From Geobacteraceae bacterium (lineage in GTDB: Bacteria; Desulfobacterota; Desulfuromonadia; Geobacterales; Geobacteraceae), in assembly GCA_009773645.1 (NCBI GenBank), contig WSYB01000042.1:1-64000 (forward strand): 64,000 nt of DNA, given 5' to 3'. Numbering within the stretch: position 1 is the stretch's first letter; each line of letters starts with the position of its first letter. This document shows, piece by piece, positions 8,896-17,141 of the stretch. The position numbers were made by a program, and so were the translations under genes. The notes beneath the pieces were generated by a model. It worked only from the letters and a program-made list of their open reading frames with translations. It ran no database searches and was not told the origin of the DNA.

Positions 8896-8929
8896 CTGCA
8901 AGCTCCTTTTAGACTTAATTACCTGTCAG

Positions 8930-9919
8930 CTACTGGCGAAACGTACCGCTGCCCGTTGTGGCCGGGGAAGGGATATCCGTACCGTGGACCTGCGAATGAC
9001 AGTCGGTGCAGCGGTTGGTAAAGAGCTGTTTAACCCCCGGAATGTTAATAAGAGTGTGCCCCCCATGGCACTGCAGGCAGAGAAAAGGCATGGCCGCATT
9101 CAGGAGATTATTGTTGACCGAACCGTGGGGAGCATGGCAGTTGGCGCAGTTCTCTGTCACATCGGCATGTTCGAAGACAAAAGGGCCCTGCTTATCCATA
9201 TGGCACTTGGTGCAGGTTCCCTTGGGGGTGTTTTCCCTGAGGAGCTTTTCCTGGGTGGTGCCGTGCACTTCATGACAGTCCACGCAGGCCATTTTCTTTT
9301 CCCGCAGGGGATGATGCGAAAAGAGCTGATTCTCGGCCTTTACCTCAGGGTGGCATCCATAGCAGAGTTCCGCCATTTCCTCATGGCTCACCTTCTGTTG
9401 CGGGCCTTGATGAAGTTTGTGGCAGTCAAAGCAGCTGACATCGTTCAATGCATGGGGGCTGGCGTTCCAATGGGCAAGTGTCGGAATGGAAGCAGCAGCG
9501 TGGCATTTAAGGCAGATGAGGGACTGGGCCTGGGGGGGGAGGTTCATGATATCGAGGAATTTAGTTGTGTCGCACTTCTTTTTCAGCTGGTCGTTCAACT
9601 CGGGGTTATTTTCTAGCTCATCAATGGCCAAGCTCCCCGGCCCGTGGCACGACTCGCAGTTAACCAGCGGCAGGCGTGTTTCCGGTTTTATCTGCTCACC
9701 GTGGATGCTGTGCAGGAAATCGTCGGTGATCTTGTCATGCTTGTGACACTTGGCAACACAGTTGTCCGTTCCCACATACTCCGCATCAAGCCTGCCGACA
9801 ATCATCCGTTCATATGCGCGGACAGGAAGGATGGGCCGGCTCTCTTTCAGCTCCGCACAGGCGGTCACAAACAATGGGAATGCAAAAACGGCGAACACCA
9901 CCGGGAGAAATCGTTGCAA
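8930..9919 (-). CDS. Multihaem c-type cytochrome lipoprotein (MtrA/DmsE-like)
   Basis: Nine CXXCH haem sites (CESCH, CLKCH, CFDCH, CYGCH, CVDCH, CTKCH, CANCH, CLQCH, CTDCH) plus one CVAKCH near the N-terminus give ten candidate haems, as in decahaem MtrA/DmsE proteins. A hydrophobic leader ending in VTAC is a plausible lipobox. In the family these cytochromes carry electrons through an outer-membrane barrel; the barrel gene follows 34 nt downstream. Start chosen: TTG at 9919 with AGGAGG 9 nt upstream, although an ATG at 9946 is in frame. The first site has three residues between its cysteines, confirmed in the DNA. Confidence 0.88.
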   Translation of the reverse strand: MQRFLPVVFAVFAFPLFVTACAELKESRPILPVRAYERMIVGRLDAEYVGTDNCVAKCHKHDKITDDFLHSIHGEQIKPETRLPLVNCESCHGPGSLAIDELENNPELNDQLKKKCDTTKFLDIMNLPPQAQSLICLKCHAAASIPTLAHWNASPHALNDVSCFDCHKLHQGPQQKVSHEEMAELCYGCHPEVKAENQLFSHHPLREKKMACVDCHEVHGTTQEKLLRENTPKGTCTKCHMDKQGPFVFEHADVTENCANCHAPHGSVNNNLLNAAMPFLCLQCHGGHTLINIPGVKQLFTNRCTDCHSQVHGTDIPSPATTGSGTFRQ

Positions 9920-10074
9920 GTTTCTGCTCCTCCTGTCCAATAACATATCTGTTAGAACATATCCGTATATACAGGTTAAGCTGTTAAGCTATTTATGGAC
10001 AAGTCCTACTCCCGACGAATTCAGAAAAAGCTCCGGGTGCAAAGCGCTCAGCATATGGACTATTTACGAATTCG

Positions 10075-10893
10075 TCAATCCTTGGTTATCCCCTTGGTGG
10101 TCGTATATATGAAACCTTTCACAACAGGGTTCTGACTGGCCTTGATCTCACGGGGGGTGCCGACCTCTATGATTCTGCCGTCATGCATCATGGCAAGACG
10201 GTCCGAAATATACAGGGCAAAGTTGAGATCGTGGGTAACGATAACCGTAGTATTTTTGGTAGTTTCTTTCAACTTGAGGATCGTGTTGGCCAGTTCGTCG
10301 GTGTTTATCGGGTCAAGTTCAGCCGTCGGCTCATCATAAAGAATAAGGTCCGGATTCATGGCCAGAGAGCGGGCTATTGCCACCCGCTTTTTCATGCCGC
10401 CGGAAAGTTCGGAGGTTCGCAACCCTTCCTTGCCTTCCAACCCAACCAATGCGAGCTTTTCCCGGATGATCTCCCTTATTCTGTGTTCCTTGCAGACGCG
10501 TTTTTCGCGGAGCCAGAGACCGACGTTCTCCCCCACCGTCAGCGAATTGAACAGGGCCGATGACTGGAAGACCATACTGTACCTGTAATCCCGGCCATCA
10601 TCCTTCTTCTTCGACTGAAAGACGGGAAGTCCGTCTATGTAAATTTCGCCGCTGTCCGGAGTTTCCAGCTTCACTATATGCTTCAAAAGAACACTCTTCC
10701 CGGTGCCGGAAGGGCCAATGATGGAGAAGGTCTCACCTGCCGGGATTTCCAGATCGATATCTTTCAATACATGATTTTCACCATAATACTTGTTGAGCTT
10801 TTCTATCTTTATGCTGACACCACGGGTATCGTACAGGTTGACAGCGCCCTCGCATTCACCGTTCTGGAAAATGGAGCCGGTCAGGCCGTGCAT
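10075..10893 (-). CDS. ABC transporter ATP-binding protein, MlaF-like
   Basis: A complete nucleotide-binding domain: Walker A GPSGTGKS, Q-loop region MVFQSSALFNSLTV, signature LSGGMKKRVAIARSLA, Walker B LILYDEPTAELDP and switch His in VIVTHD. The FQSSALFNSLTVGENV pattern and LDPI resemble MlaF/Ttg2A ATPases of lipid or solvent-resistance transporters. No MlaE permease or MCE gene is adjacent. The start is uncertain: the domain begins only at SIKIEKLNKYYGENHVLKDI, no ribosome site is visible before the ATG at 10893, and the frame is open much further upstream into the neighbouring gene. Confidence 0.85.
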   Translation of the reverse strand: MHGLTGSIFQNGECEGAVNLYDTRGVSIKIEKLNKYYGENHVLKDIDLEIPAGETFSIIGPSGTGKSVLLKHIVKLETPDSGEIYIDGLPVFQSKKKDDGRDYRYSMVFQSSALFNSLTVGENVGLWLREKRVCKEHRIREIIREKLALVGLEGKEGLRTSELSGGMKKRVAIARSLAMNPDLILYDEPTAELDPINTDELANTILKLKETTKNTTVIVTHDLNFALYISDRLAMMHDGRIIEVGTPREIKASQNPVVKGFIYTTTKGITKD

Positions 10894-11042
10894 CAGCTTG
10901 TTAAACAGGCCGACAGTTGACTTGTTCTGTTCTATCAAAGATTTGAAAATCACGTGTAAACCCGTGTAAATACTGTCATATAGCTGCACGACAACTGCAG
11001 ACAAACCAAGACGCTTCCAAGCCGCAATGCCCACAGAGAAGG

Positions 11043-11486
11043 CTAAAAGAGATATTTGCGGCGGTTGGTAAAGTAATTTTTGTGACGGTATACGTATTGA
11101 GTAAGCAAAAGTATTGCCAACGCGCTGGCTATATTGTTGATCCACAAGGCGTCTTTTTGCACTTTTTCACCGATTACCCTTTCCAGGTCCCCCATGGAAA
11201 TGAAACTCAGGTTAAGAACGGTATTGCAAATCTCAAACATATTGTAGCCGAGCAGGAAATACCACGTAAATAGCTGTCTTTTCATAATCCCCAGAAAGAG
11301 ATAAAGGCAGACCAGGCTATCGGCAAACACCAGAGCCTTGGCTGGTGTCCCCAGATAAATATGACCCATAAAAGGAAACGGATTGCCGAAAGTGGACGCG
11401 GATACAAGAAATAAGAAGAGATACAGGCCGGTCAGCAGGGTAAGCCCCAGGGGACGGCGCAGCTCATCGTTTTCACTATCTGTCAT
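11043..11486 (-). CDS. Small integral membrane protein (147 aa)
   Basis: No family is recognised with certainty. Four hydrophobic segments are visible (LTLLTGLYLFLFLVSA, AKALVFADSLVCLYLFLG, FTWYFLLGYNMFEICNTVLNL, ASALAILLLTQYVY) with a basic C-terminal tail (HKNYFTNRRKYLF), so it is an inner-membrane protein with short loops. The ATG has GAGG 6 nt upstream. It is the last gene of the deacetylase-led minus-strand cluster, following the 31-residue membrane peptide by about 120 nt. Function unknown. Confidence 0.65.
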   Translation of the reverse strand: MTDSENDELRRPLGLTLLTGLYLFLFLVSASTFGNPFPFMGHIYLGTPAKALVFADSLVCLYLFLGIMKRQLFTWYFLLGYNMFEICNTVLNLSFISMGDLERVIGEKVQKDALWINNIASALAILLLTQYVYRHKNYFTNRRKYLF

Positions 11487-11610
11487 GAAGGCCTCAAGCG
11501 GGAATTTGCGGTTAGTTATATCAACTCTTTACCGGCAAAGCAAGCAGGATAATCGTCAGCGTCGGGCAGGAACGCGGTGCTCTTTCTGCAAGCAACGGCA
11601 TGCGGCCCTC

Positions 11611-11706
11611 CTACTTTTTCCCCATGTCGCTGATCCAGACACAGACAAAGATCACCACCATGACACCGGCGATAAATATCCAATCAGCCGCACTGAATCC
11701 GAACAT
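11611..11706 (-). CDS. 31-aa single-span membrane peptide
   Basis: A short gene, start at 11706 and stop at 11611. The product MFGFSAADWIFIAGVMVVIF plus VCVWISDMGKK is one transmembrane helix with a charged tail. AGAGG lies 6 nt before the ATG and is formed by the last bases of the TPR gene (TATGAATAG), so translation is probably coupled to that gene. The strong hydrophobic pattern, ribosome site and operon position support it as real; it resembles no family I can name. Confidence 0.6.
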   Translation of the reverse strand: MFGFSAADWIFIAGVMVVIFVCVWISDMGKK

Positions 11707-11714
11707 CGCAACCT

Positions 11715-12578
11715 CTATTCATACATATTTTTCAGGGCGCTCTCCGCCTCTGCGTAATCGGGATTAAGCCTCAGTGCTTCCTTAAAGTAATCCTCCGCGT
11801 ATCGCGGCATTCCCAGACCTTTATAACAGTCCCCCAGCACATACCAGATCTCGGGGAGGGGGAACTCTTCGCAGAATGCCGCGTCGTCGAGAACGTCCTG
11901 AAGTATGGCGGCGGCATCTTCATATTCCCCCCGCTGGTGACTGTCAAGGGCCACCCCTATGGCCTCCAGGTAGTCAACCACCGGCACCCTCGGGGTAGCC
12001 CCTTGTTCCACCCCTTGCAGGCGGCGTTCCAGTTTTTCCTTTTCTTCTGCGGGTAGAGATGAAATTATACCACCCCAGAAAAGAGCGGCATCATCGTATC
12101 TCCCCAAAAGATATGAAACTTCTCCCAGGTGATGACTGGTTTTAACATCATCCGGAGAGAGCTCAAGGGCTCTGCGCAGAAATTCCTCCGCCCGGTAAAG
12201 GGAGGTGGTGGCAAGGTGGAGGGCTGACAGTCGCAACCCTTTATCCAGCAAGGTCAATCCGATCTCCAGGGGAAACTGCGGATTATCCGGCTCGATCAGT
12301 GCAAATATCTTCAGATAATTGATCTTTCTGTCCAGATAGGTTACCTCCACATCCTTCTTCTCCAGCATCAGGATATGGCTTGCCAGTTCCGAAAGAAAAT
12401 GGGGGTAGGCCTCCTTCAGGAGCCGGGCGTAACTCTCACCGAAAGCACAGTCGGGATTTATGCGCAGTGCCTGGTAGATACCCCGCCCGACAGCGTCATA
12501 GGAAGGATAAGACCCATCCATGGCGTTATAGTCATCCTCCAGGAGCGGCACCGGCATACCGCCGTACGATATCCGCAC
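11715..12578 (-). CDS. TPR-repeat protein
   Basis: The C-terminal half holds tetratricopeptide repeats (FLRRALELSPDDVKTSHHLG, then VLGDCYKGLGMPRYAEDYFK and ALRLNPDYAEAESAL), so it is a likely protein-protein adaptor. The start is doubtful. The GTG at 12578 has only a weak GGGA site. The same frame remains open upstream through a plausible coding stretch (IAGVCYYTPPEDAVL) but offers no ATG, GTG or TTG there. A run of eight C (about 12615-12622) sits inside that stretch, so a frameshift or sequencing error could hide the true start. It lies in the deacetylase operon. Confidence 0.75.
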   Translation of the reverse strand: MRISYGGMPVPLLEDDYNAMDGSYPSYDAVGRGIYQALRINPDCAFGESYARLLKEAYPHFLSELASHILMLEKKDVEVTYLDRKINYLKIFALIEPDNPQFPLEIGLTLLDKGLRLSALHLATTSLYRAEEFLRRALELSPDDVKTSHHLGEVSYLLGRYDDAALFWGGIISSLPAEEKEKLERRLQGVEQGATPRVPVVDYLEAIGVALDSHQRGEYEDAAAILQDVLDDAAFCEEFPLPEIWYVLGDCYKGLGMPRYAEDYFKEALRLNPDYAEAESALKNMYE

Positions 12579-12670
12579 TTTCCCATCCCGAGCCGAAAGA
12601 ACGGCGTCTTCGGGGGGGGTGTAGTAGCAAACCCCGGCAATAGGGGTAGGTTCATTGTGGTTTGATGATG

Positions 12671-13519
12671 CTATGACGGCACCTCCTCTCTCTCCCTTTC
12701 AGGAAATGTGTTAACACCGGCGCATGCGCCGACCATTTTATAAATTCGGACCTCATCCCACGGCTCATCCAGTATACCATCGTGAATGGCCCAGCTGCGG
12801 CCTCTCACCGTTTTTTCCATTCCGGGCATGCGGAACGGGGTAGAACCGTCGAGTCTTCTGTAAAGCGTTCCCCCAGGCTTGAACCCCTCATTTATCTCAA
12901 GCATCAGCCGCCTGCCGGTCAGATAATCGAAACCGTATTTTTCATAACGGATGGCGTTATCGTAGGTGAGGGGTTCGGCAACGATCATCTCCATTCCCAG
13001 CGCGTCCACAAACCGCTCAAAAAAGGGAAAGAATTCATTGAACATCCGTAATCCCCGGCGGGTCTGGTTGGGAAAGAGCCCAGCTTCCATGGCCCTGGTC
13101 TCTTCCGGGATGTTACGTCCCAGGGTCGCAAAACAGTTGTCTCTTCCATCGCTGTCCACATCCACATTGAAACGCGGAGCATGGGGATCGGTTATGATGC
13201 AGAAGGCAAGCTCCATTTGCCGGAAATGGGTGTCGGCAATGTCGAGAAAAAAAACGATGTCCCGATCACCCGGTTTTCCCCTCACTTCGATGCGCAAGAG
13301 CCCCAGCCCTTCCGGCGCGATGAAAGTTACCCTGCGCTCACCGTCGCGCCCACAGAAGGTAGCAGATGAAACTGCATACATCTCGAACAGTCGCGGCGGA
13401 ATGAGCTTGGCATAAATCCGCTCCTTCTCCGCCTTGTCAAGGGCGTTTACTTCGCGGAGGGTGGTAAGCGGCCGACCGCGTGAGTCCCTTAACTGTTCAT
13501 TACCGGGAATTTTAGCCAT
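12671..13519 (-). CDS. Conserved-looking hypothetical, possible GNAT-like fold
   Basis: A soluble 282-residue protein with no family I can name firmly. The stretch AEPLTYDNAIRYEKYGFDYL resembles the terminal helix-strand of GNAT acetyltransferases, where NAIRFYEKxGF is typical, but a clear acetyl-CoA pyrophosphate loop (Q/RxxGxG/A) is not seen. Its ATG overlaps the stop of the AcuC-like deacetylase by 8 nt, so the two are translationally coupled. In Bacillus, acuC is paired with the acetyltransferase acuA; a similar opposing pair here is an inference. Confidence 0.6.
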   Translation of the reverse strand: MAKIPGNEQLRDSRGRPLTTLREVNALDKAEKERIYAKLIPPRLFEMYAVSSATFCGRDGERRVTFIAPEGLGLLRIEVRGKPGDRDIVFFLDIADTHFRQMELAFCIITDPHAPRFNVDVDSDGRDNCFATLGRNIPEETRAMEAGLFPNQTRRGLRMFNEFFPFFERFVDALGMEMIVAEPLTYDNAIRYEKYGFDYLTGRRLMLEINEGFKPGGTLYRRLDGSTPFRMPGMEKTVRGRSWAIHDGILDEPWDEVRIYKMVGACAGVNTFPEREREEVPS

Positions 13520-14654
13520 AGCGCCCTATGATGACGGGAAAGACCGTTTTTCTGATGGCCGCGATACACTTTTCCACGGCATCGAGCGCCCTGTTCCTGT
13601 CGTCTTCCTCAGCCCAGTGCATGGCGTCCAGAAGCATTTTATTGGGAAAACCCAGCTCGGCAATAACCTCCACATAGGATGCCGGCAGCCGTGGCGGCAA
13701 CTCCACGCCGTTCATTACGGCCCAGGCAATGGTCCAGGCGCGGGCCACATTGATATTGTCGTAACCGCCTCCTCCCACCGCCACCCACGGGATCTTCAGC
13801 GCCTTCAGCTTCCTCAGGATGTAGGAATAACTGTGTGTGGTAATCTCGAGCCTGGTCAGCGGATCGGTGCGGAACGTGTCTGCACCGAGCTGGGTCACCA
13901 GCACATCGGGATCAAAAGCGGCAATCAGGGGAAAGGCGACCTCATCGAATGCCTTCATGAACAGGGCGTCGTCGGAATGGGCCAACAAGGGTACATTGAC
14001 CGCGTATCCCTTCCCCGTCCCCGTCCCCGTCTCATTCTCGAAACCGGTGCCGGGGAAAAAACAGATCCCACTCTCATGAAGCGAGATGGTCAGCACCCGG
14101 TCGGTATCGTAATAGGCTTCCTGCACCCCGTCGCCGTGATGGGCGTCGATGTCCAGATATACCACCCGTTTTCCCTTCGCCAGCAGCTTATTAATGGCGA
14201 CCACCGCATCGTTCAGGTAGGAAAACCCGGAAGCCCTTCCCCGGTGAGCATGGTGCCACCCCCCCGCCAGGTTGAAGGCAATATCATAGCCCTCTTCAGT
14301 GACCAGACGCGCAGCCTCAACCGTTCCGGCAGCCCCCAGACAGGCCCAGTCATAAAAACCGGGGAACACAGGATTCTCCACATCACCAAGCCCGTAACGA
14401 AAGTCGGCTCGGGATTCCGTGGCCTCACTGAATTCCTTTAGCCTTGCCAGGTAATCCGGAGTATGGAAGGTGAGAAGGTCTTCATCGGTGATCTGCCGGC
14501 AATCGCAAATTTTCCCCCGCGGGATGTCGGTCAGCCCATAGGCACGGATGAGTTCATAGGCCAGGATATAGCGCTGAACCTTGAATGGATGGTCAGCACC
14601 GTAACTGTAATGGCTGAAATCACGTGAATAGATCAGGGCTGTTTTTACAGGCAA
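13512..14654 (-). CDS. AcuC-like histone-deacetylase-superfamily protein
   Basis: This zinc-dependent deacylase has the family's features: HPFKVQRYILAYELI, the active-site pair in AGGWHHAHRGRASGFSYLND, and metal ligands in YLDIDAHHGDGVQEAYY, then QLGADTFRTDPLTRLE and GGGGYD. Length (about 380 residues) matches AcuC, which deacetylates acetyl-CoA synthetase in Bacillus. A TTG at 14654 has GGAG 7 nt upstream; an ATG at 14678 is in frame but lacks a ribosome site. It is the first gene of a run followed by the 282-residue protein, the TPR protein and small membrane proteins. Confidence 0.87.
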   Translation of the reverse strand: MPVKTALIYSRDFSHYSYGADHPFKVQRYILAYELIRAYGLTDIPRGKICDCRQITDEDLLTFHTPDYLARLKEFSEATESRADFRYGLGDVENPVFPGFYDWACLGAAGTVEAARLVTEEGYDIAFNLAGGWHHAHRGRASGFSYLNDAVVAINKLLAKGKRVVYLDIDAHHGDGVQEAYYDTDRVLTISLHESGICFFPGTGFENETGTGTGKGYAVNVPLLAHSDDALFMKAFDEVAFPLIAAFDPDVLVTQLGADTFRTDPLTRLEITTHSYSYILRKLKALKIPWVAVGGGGYDNINVARAWTIAWAVMNGVELPPRLPASYVEVIAELGFPNKMLLDAMHWAEEDDRNRALDAVEKCIAAIRKTVFPVIIGRYG

Positions 14655-14862
14655 ACTTCTGCTCCGGCCGAATGTCATTACTGGTGTTAAACGTCCATTA
14701 ATTTAATGAATCTACAATGTTAACGGCAAACCGTCAATAAATATCTTCAGCAGGAGTTTTGGCCTCTTTTTTAGGCAGATACGGTATGAATTTAAGCAGA
14801 ATGCCGTGCAACTGGAGAAGTGCTGCAACCCGATAAACAATGATTCCAATGTGTTAGCATTT

Positions 14863-14878
14863 TGGCAGAAAGGTTGCT
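14863..14878 (+). promoter_or_regulatory. Sigma-54 (RpoN) promoter of amt
   Basis: The sequence TGGCAGAAAGGTTGCT matches the -24/-12 consensus TGGCAC-N5-TTGCW with the exact spacing and one mismatch. Transcription would start near 14890, about 50 nt before the amt ATG. Ammonium transporter genes are classic RpoN/NtrC targets, so the site makes biological sense. Confidence 0.8.
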
Positions 14879-14942
14879 AGCCGATGAGAATGCTTTACCC
14901 AATGGCGGGTTGAAAGCACTCATACCAACGGAGGTATTACGG

Positions 14943-16163
14943 ATGGATGCAGCGTCAATGGAGACAACTCTGCGGAACAGTACCGATGTGCTGTTTCTCA
15001 TGCTGGGTGCGGTCATGGTCTTCGCCATGCACGCAGGTTTTGCCTTTCTCGAAGTGGGAACCGTACGGAAAAAGAGCCAGGTAAACGCCCTGGTCAAGAT
15101 CCTCACCGACTGGTCGGTTTCCACCATTGTCTATTTCCTTGTCGGTTTCCCCATCGCTTACGGCATATCCTTTCTGAAACCGGCCGGGGAGATTCTCTCC
15201 GGGAACCAGGGTTACGACCTGGTGCACTTCTTTTTTCTCCTCTGCTTTGCCGCCTGTATTCCCGCCATCATCTCCGGCGGGATTGCCGAACGGGCCAAAT
15301 TCTGGCCCCAGGTAACAGCCGGCGCCATCTTCGCCGCCCTCACCTACCCCCTCTTTGAATCGCTCGTCTGGGGAAAAAACTCCTCTCTTTTGCAGAACCT
15401 TATCAAGAGCGTCGGCGGTGCGGAATTTCACGATTATGCGGGATCCGTAGTTGTCCATTCCATCGGGGGGTGGCTTGCCCTTCCGGCCGTGCTGGTTCTG
15501 GGGCCGCGCGCCGGTCGCTATCTGCGGGGCAGATCACACCCGATCCCGATCAGCAGCATCCCTTTTCTGGCGCTCGGCTCCTGGATTCTGGCCATAGGCT
15601 GGTTCGGCTTCAACGTCATGAGTGCTGGCCACCTGGACAAGATATCCGGGCTGGTCGCTGTGAATTCGCTTCTCGCCATGATCGGTGGCGTCCTGGCAGC
15701 CCTGGTGGCGGGCAAAAACGACCCCGGTTTTCTCCATAACGGCGCCCTAGCCGGACTCATTGCAATCTGTGCCGGCAGCGACATCATGCATCCGCTCGCC
15801 GCCTTCGCCACCGGCGCCATCGCCTCCGTCATCTTCGTTTACGGCTTCCATATTGAACAGGAAAAACTGCGGATCGACGACGTGCTGGGGGTCTGGCCTC
15901 TCCATGGTATTATCGGCTCCTGGGGAGGGATCGCCGCCGGCATCTTCGGTCTCAAAGAGCTTGGCGGCATGGGGGGAGTGACCTTCACCTCCCAGCTTCT
16001 GGGAGTCCTCTGTGCCATCGTATTTGCCCTTGCAAACGGCTTTCTGGTCTATGGTGTCCTCTCCAAAACTGTCGGGATACGACTCACCGAGGAAGAGGAG
16101 TTTGCCGGCGCCGACCTGACCATACACAGCATCGGCGCCTACCCCGAGGAACACGTCCGGTGA
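14943..16163 (+). CDS. amt: Ammonium transporter Amt
   Basis: A 406-residue Amt/MEP/Rh permease with eleven hydrophobic segments. Family signatures seen are FLMLGAVMVFAMHAGFAFLE, IISGGIAERAKFW, DYAGSVVVHSIGGW with the first pore histidine, and VWPLHGIIGSWGG with the second. It imports ammonium or ammonia across the inner membrane. The ATG at 14943 has GGAGG 8 nt upstream; an earlier in-frame codon at 14862 falls on the sigma-54 promoter and cannot be the start. No glnK lies beside it in the window. A strong terminator follows. Confidence 0.95.
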   Translation: MDAASMETTLRNSTDVLFLMLGAVMVFAMHAGFAFLEVGTVRKKSQVNALVKILTDWSVSTIVYFLVGFPIAYGISFLKPAGEILSGNQGYDLVHFFFLLCFAACIPAIISGGIAERAKFWPQVTAGAIFAALTYPLFESLVWGKNSSLLQNLIKSVGGAEFHDYAGSVVVHSIGGWLALPAVLVLGPRAGRYLRGRSHPIPISSIPFLALGSWILAIGWFGFNVMSAGHLDKISGLVAVNSLLAMIGGVLAALVAGKNDPGFLHNGALAGLIAICAGSDIMHPLAAFATGAIASVIFVYGFHIEQEKLRIDDVLGVWPLHGIIGSWGGIAAGIFGLKELGGMGGVTFTSQLLGVLCAIVFALANGFLVYGVLSKTVGIRLTEEEEFAGADLTIHSIGAYPEEHVR

Positions 16164-16186
16164 TGACATCCCATGACGTTGCATTC

Positions 16187-16213
16187 AAAAAGGCCCCACC
16201 GGGGCCTTTTTTC
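16187..16213 (+). terminator. Intrinsic terminator after amt
   Basis: GGCCCC/GGGGCC stem with a two-base CA-type loop, flanked by A5 and T6, located 24 nt after the amt stop. The A-run also lets it act on the opposite strand. Confidence 0.92.
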
Positions 16214-16287
16214 ATTTTTCCATTTAATTAAAAAAGAAATCAGCCGATATATTCAGACAGCAGCCAACAAACGTTCAGGGAATGGTT

Positions 16288-17124
16288 ATGAGCGATAGAA
16301 AACAACTGGGCGATCTCCTGGTTGAAGCAGGAATCATTACCGTAAAAACACTGGAAAGGGCGCTGGCAAGACAGAAGGGGAGCGGAAAGCGCCTGGGGAC
16401 GATCCTTGAAGAGATGGGGGTCATAACGGAAGAGGAACTGGTTGAGGCACTTGCCAAACAATTCAACTTCAAGACCGTAATGAATATTGTCTCTTATCCT
16501 TTCTCCCGGGAGCTCCTCGACGTGATTCCCGAAGACCTGGCAGTGGAGAAGCTGATCTTCCCTCTTCAGCACAAGGAAAGGATGCTGGCCGTCGCCGTTA
16601 CCGACCCGTTTGATACCGAAACCCTCGATTACCTGGCAAAGCAGAAGGACCTGAAGATAATTCCCGTCCTTGCCACCCGCAAGGACATCCTGGCGGCGAT
16701 CGAGAAACACTATCTGCACGGGAAAGCCCGGGAACACACATTGTCCAAAATCCTTGTGGTCGAGGATTCCAGCCCCGTAGCCATCATCATCAAGGTGGCT
16801 CTGGAAAAAGAAGGCTATGAGGTGGAGATTGGCCATGACGGCCTTGAGGGGTTAAAGCTCGCCATCCACCAAAAGCCCGACCTGATCATCTGCGACTCGG
16901 TAATGCCCCGCATGGACGGCTTCGGACTCATGCGCGCCCTCAAGGCCAACACGGCAACCGCCCATATACCCATAATTCTTCTCACCTCCAAAGCCAGCGG
17001 TGAAGAAGAACAGAAGGCCCTGGAATCCGGCTTTCTCGACTTCATTGCCAAACCGGTCCAACCCATACGGGTGGTATCCCGCGTGAAACGGGCATTCGAT
17101 CTCCTCAAAAGAATGAAGAGCTGA
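16288..17124 (+). CDS. MshEN (GspE N-terminal) domain fused to a receiver
   Basis: Residues 1-145 form a GspE/MshE N-terminal domain with two copies of the MshEN motif: QLGDLLVEAGIITVKTLERA at 6 and RLGTILEEMGVITEEELVEA at 35. In MshE this 24-residue motif binds c-di-GMP. Residues 155-275 form a response-regulator receiver with KILVVEDSS, phospho-accepting Asp203 in LIICDSVMP and ILLTSK/AKPV. There is no ATPase domain, so it is not a secretion motor. Binding of c-di-GMP to a phospho-signalling protein is an inference. ATG at 16288 has AGGGA 7 nt upstream; 16282 is an alternative. Confidence 0.88.
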   Translation: MSDRKQLGDLLVEAGIITVKTLERALARQKGSGKRLGTILEEMGVITEEELVEALAKQFNFKTVMNIVSYPFSRELLDVIPEDLAVEKLIFPLQHKERMLAVAVTDPFDTETLDYLAKQKDLKIIPVLATRKDILAAIEKHYLHGKAREHTLSKILVVEDSSPVAIIIKVALEKEGYEVEIGHDGLEGLKLAIHQKPDLIICDSVMPRMDGFGLMRALKANTATAHIPIILLTSKASGEEEQKALESGFLDFIAKPVQPIRVVSRVKRAFDLLKRMKS

Positions 17125-17141
17125 CGCTCGTAACGTAACAC

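Noticed and set aside
10894-11145. N-terminal extension of the MlaF-like ATPase
   Set aside because: The extension overlaps the upstream membrane-protein gene and has no likeness to ABC proteins; probably an open frame by chance.
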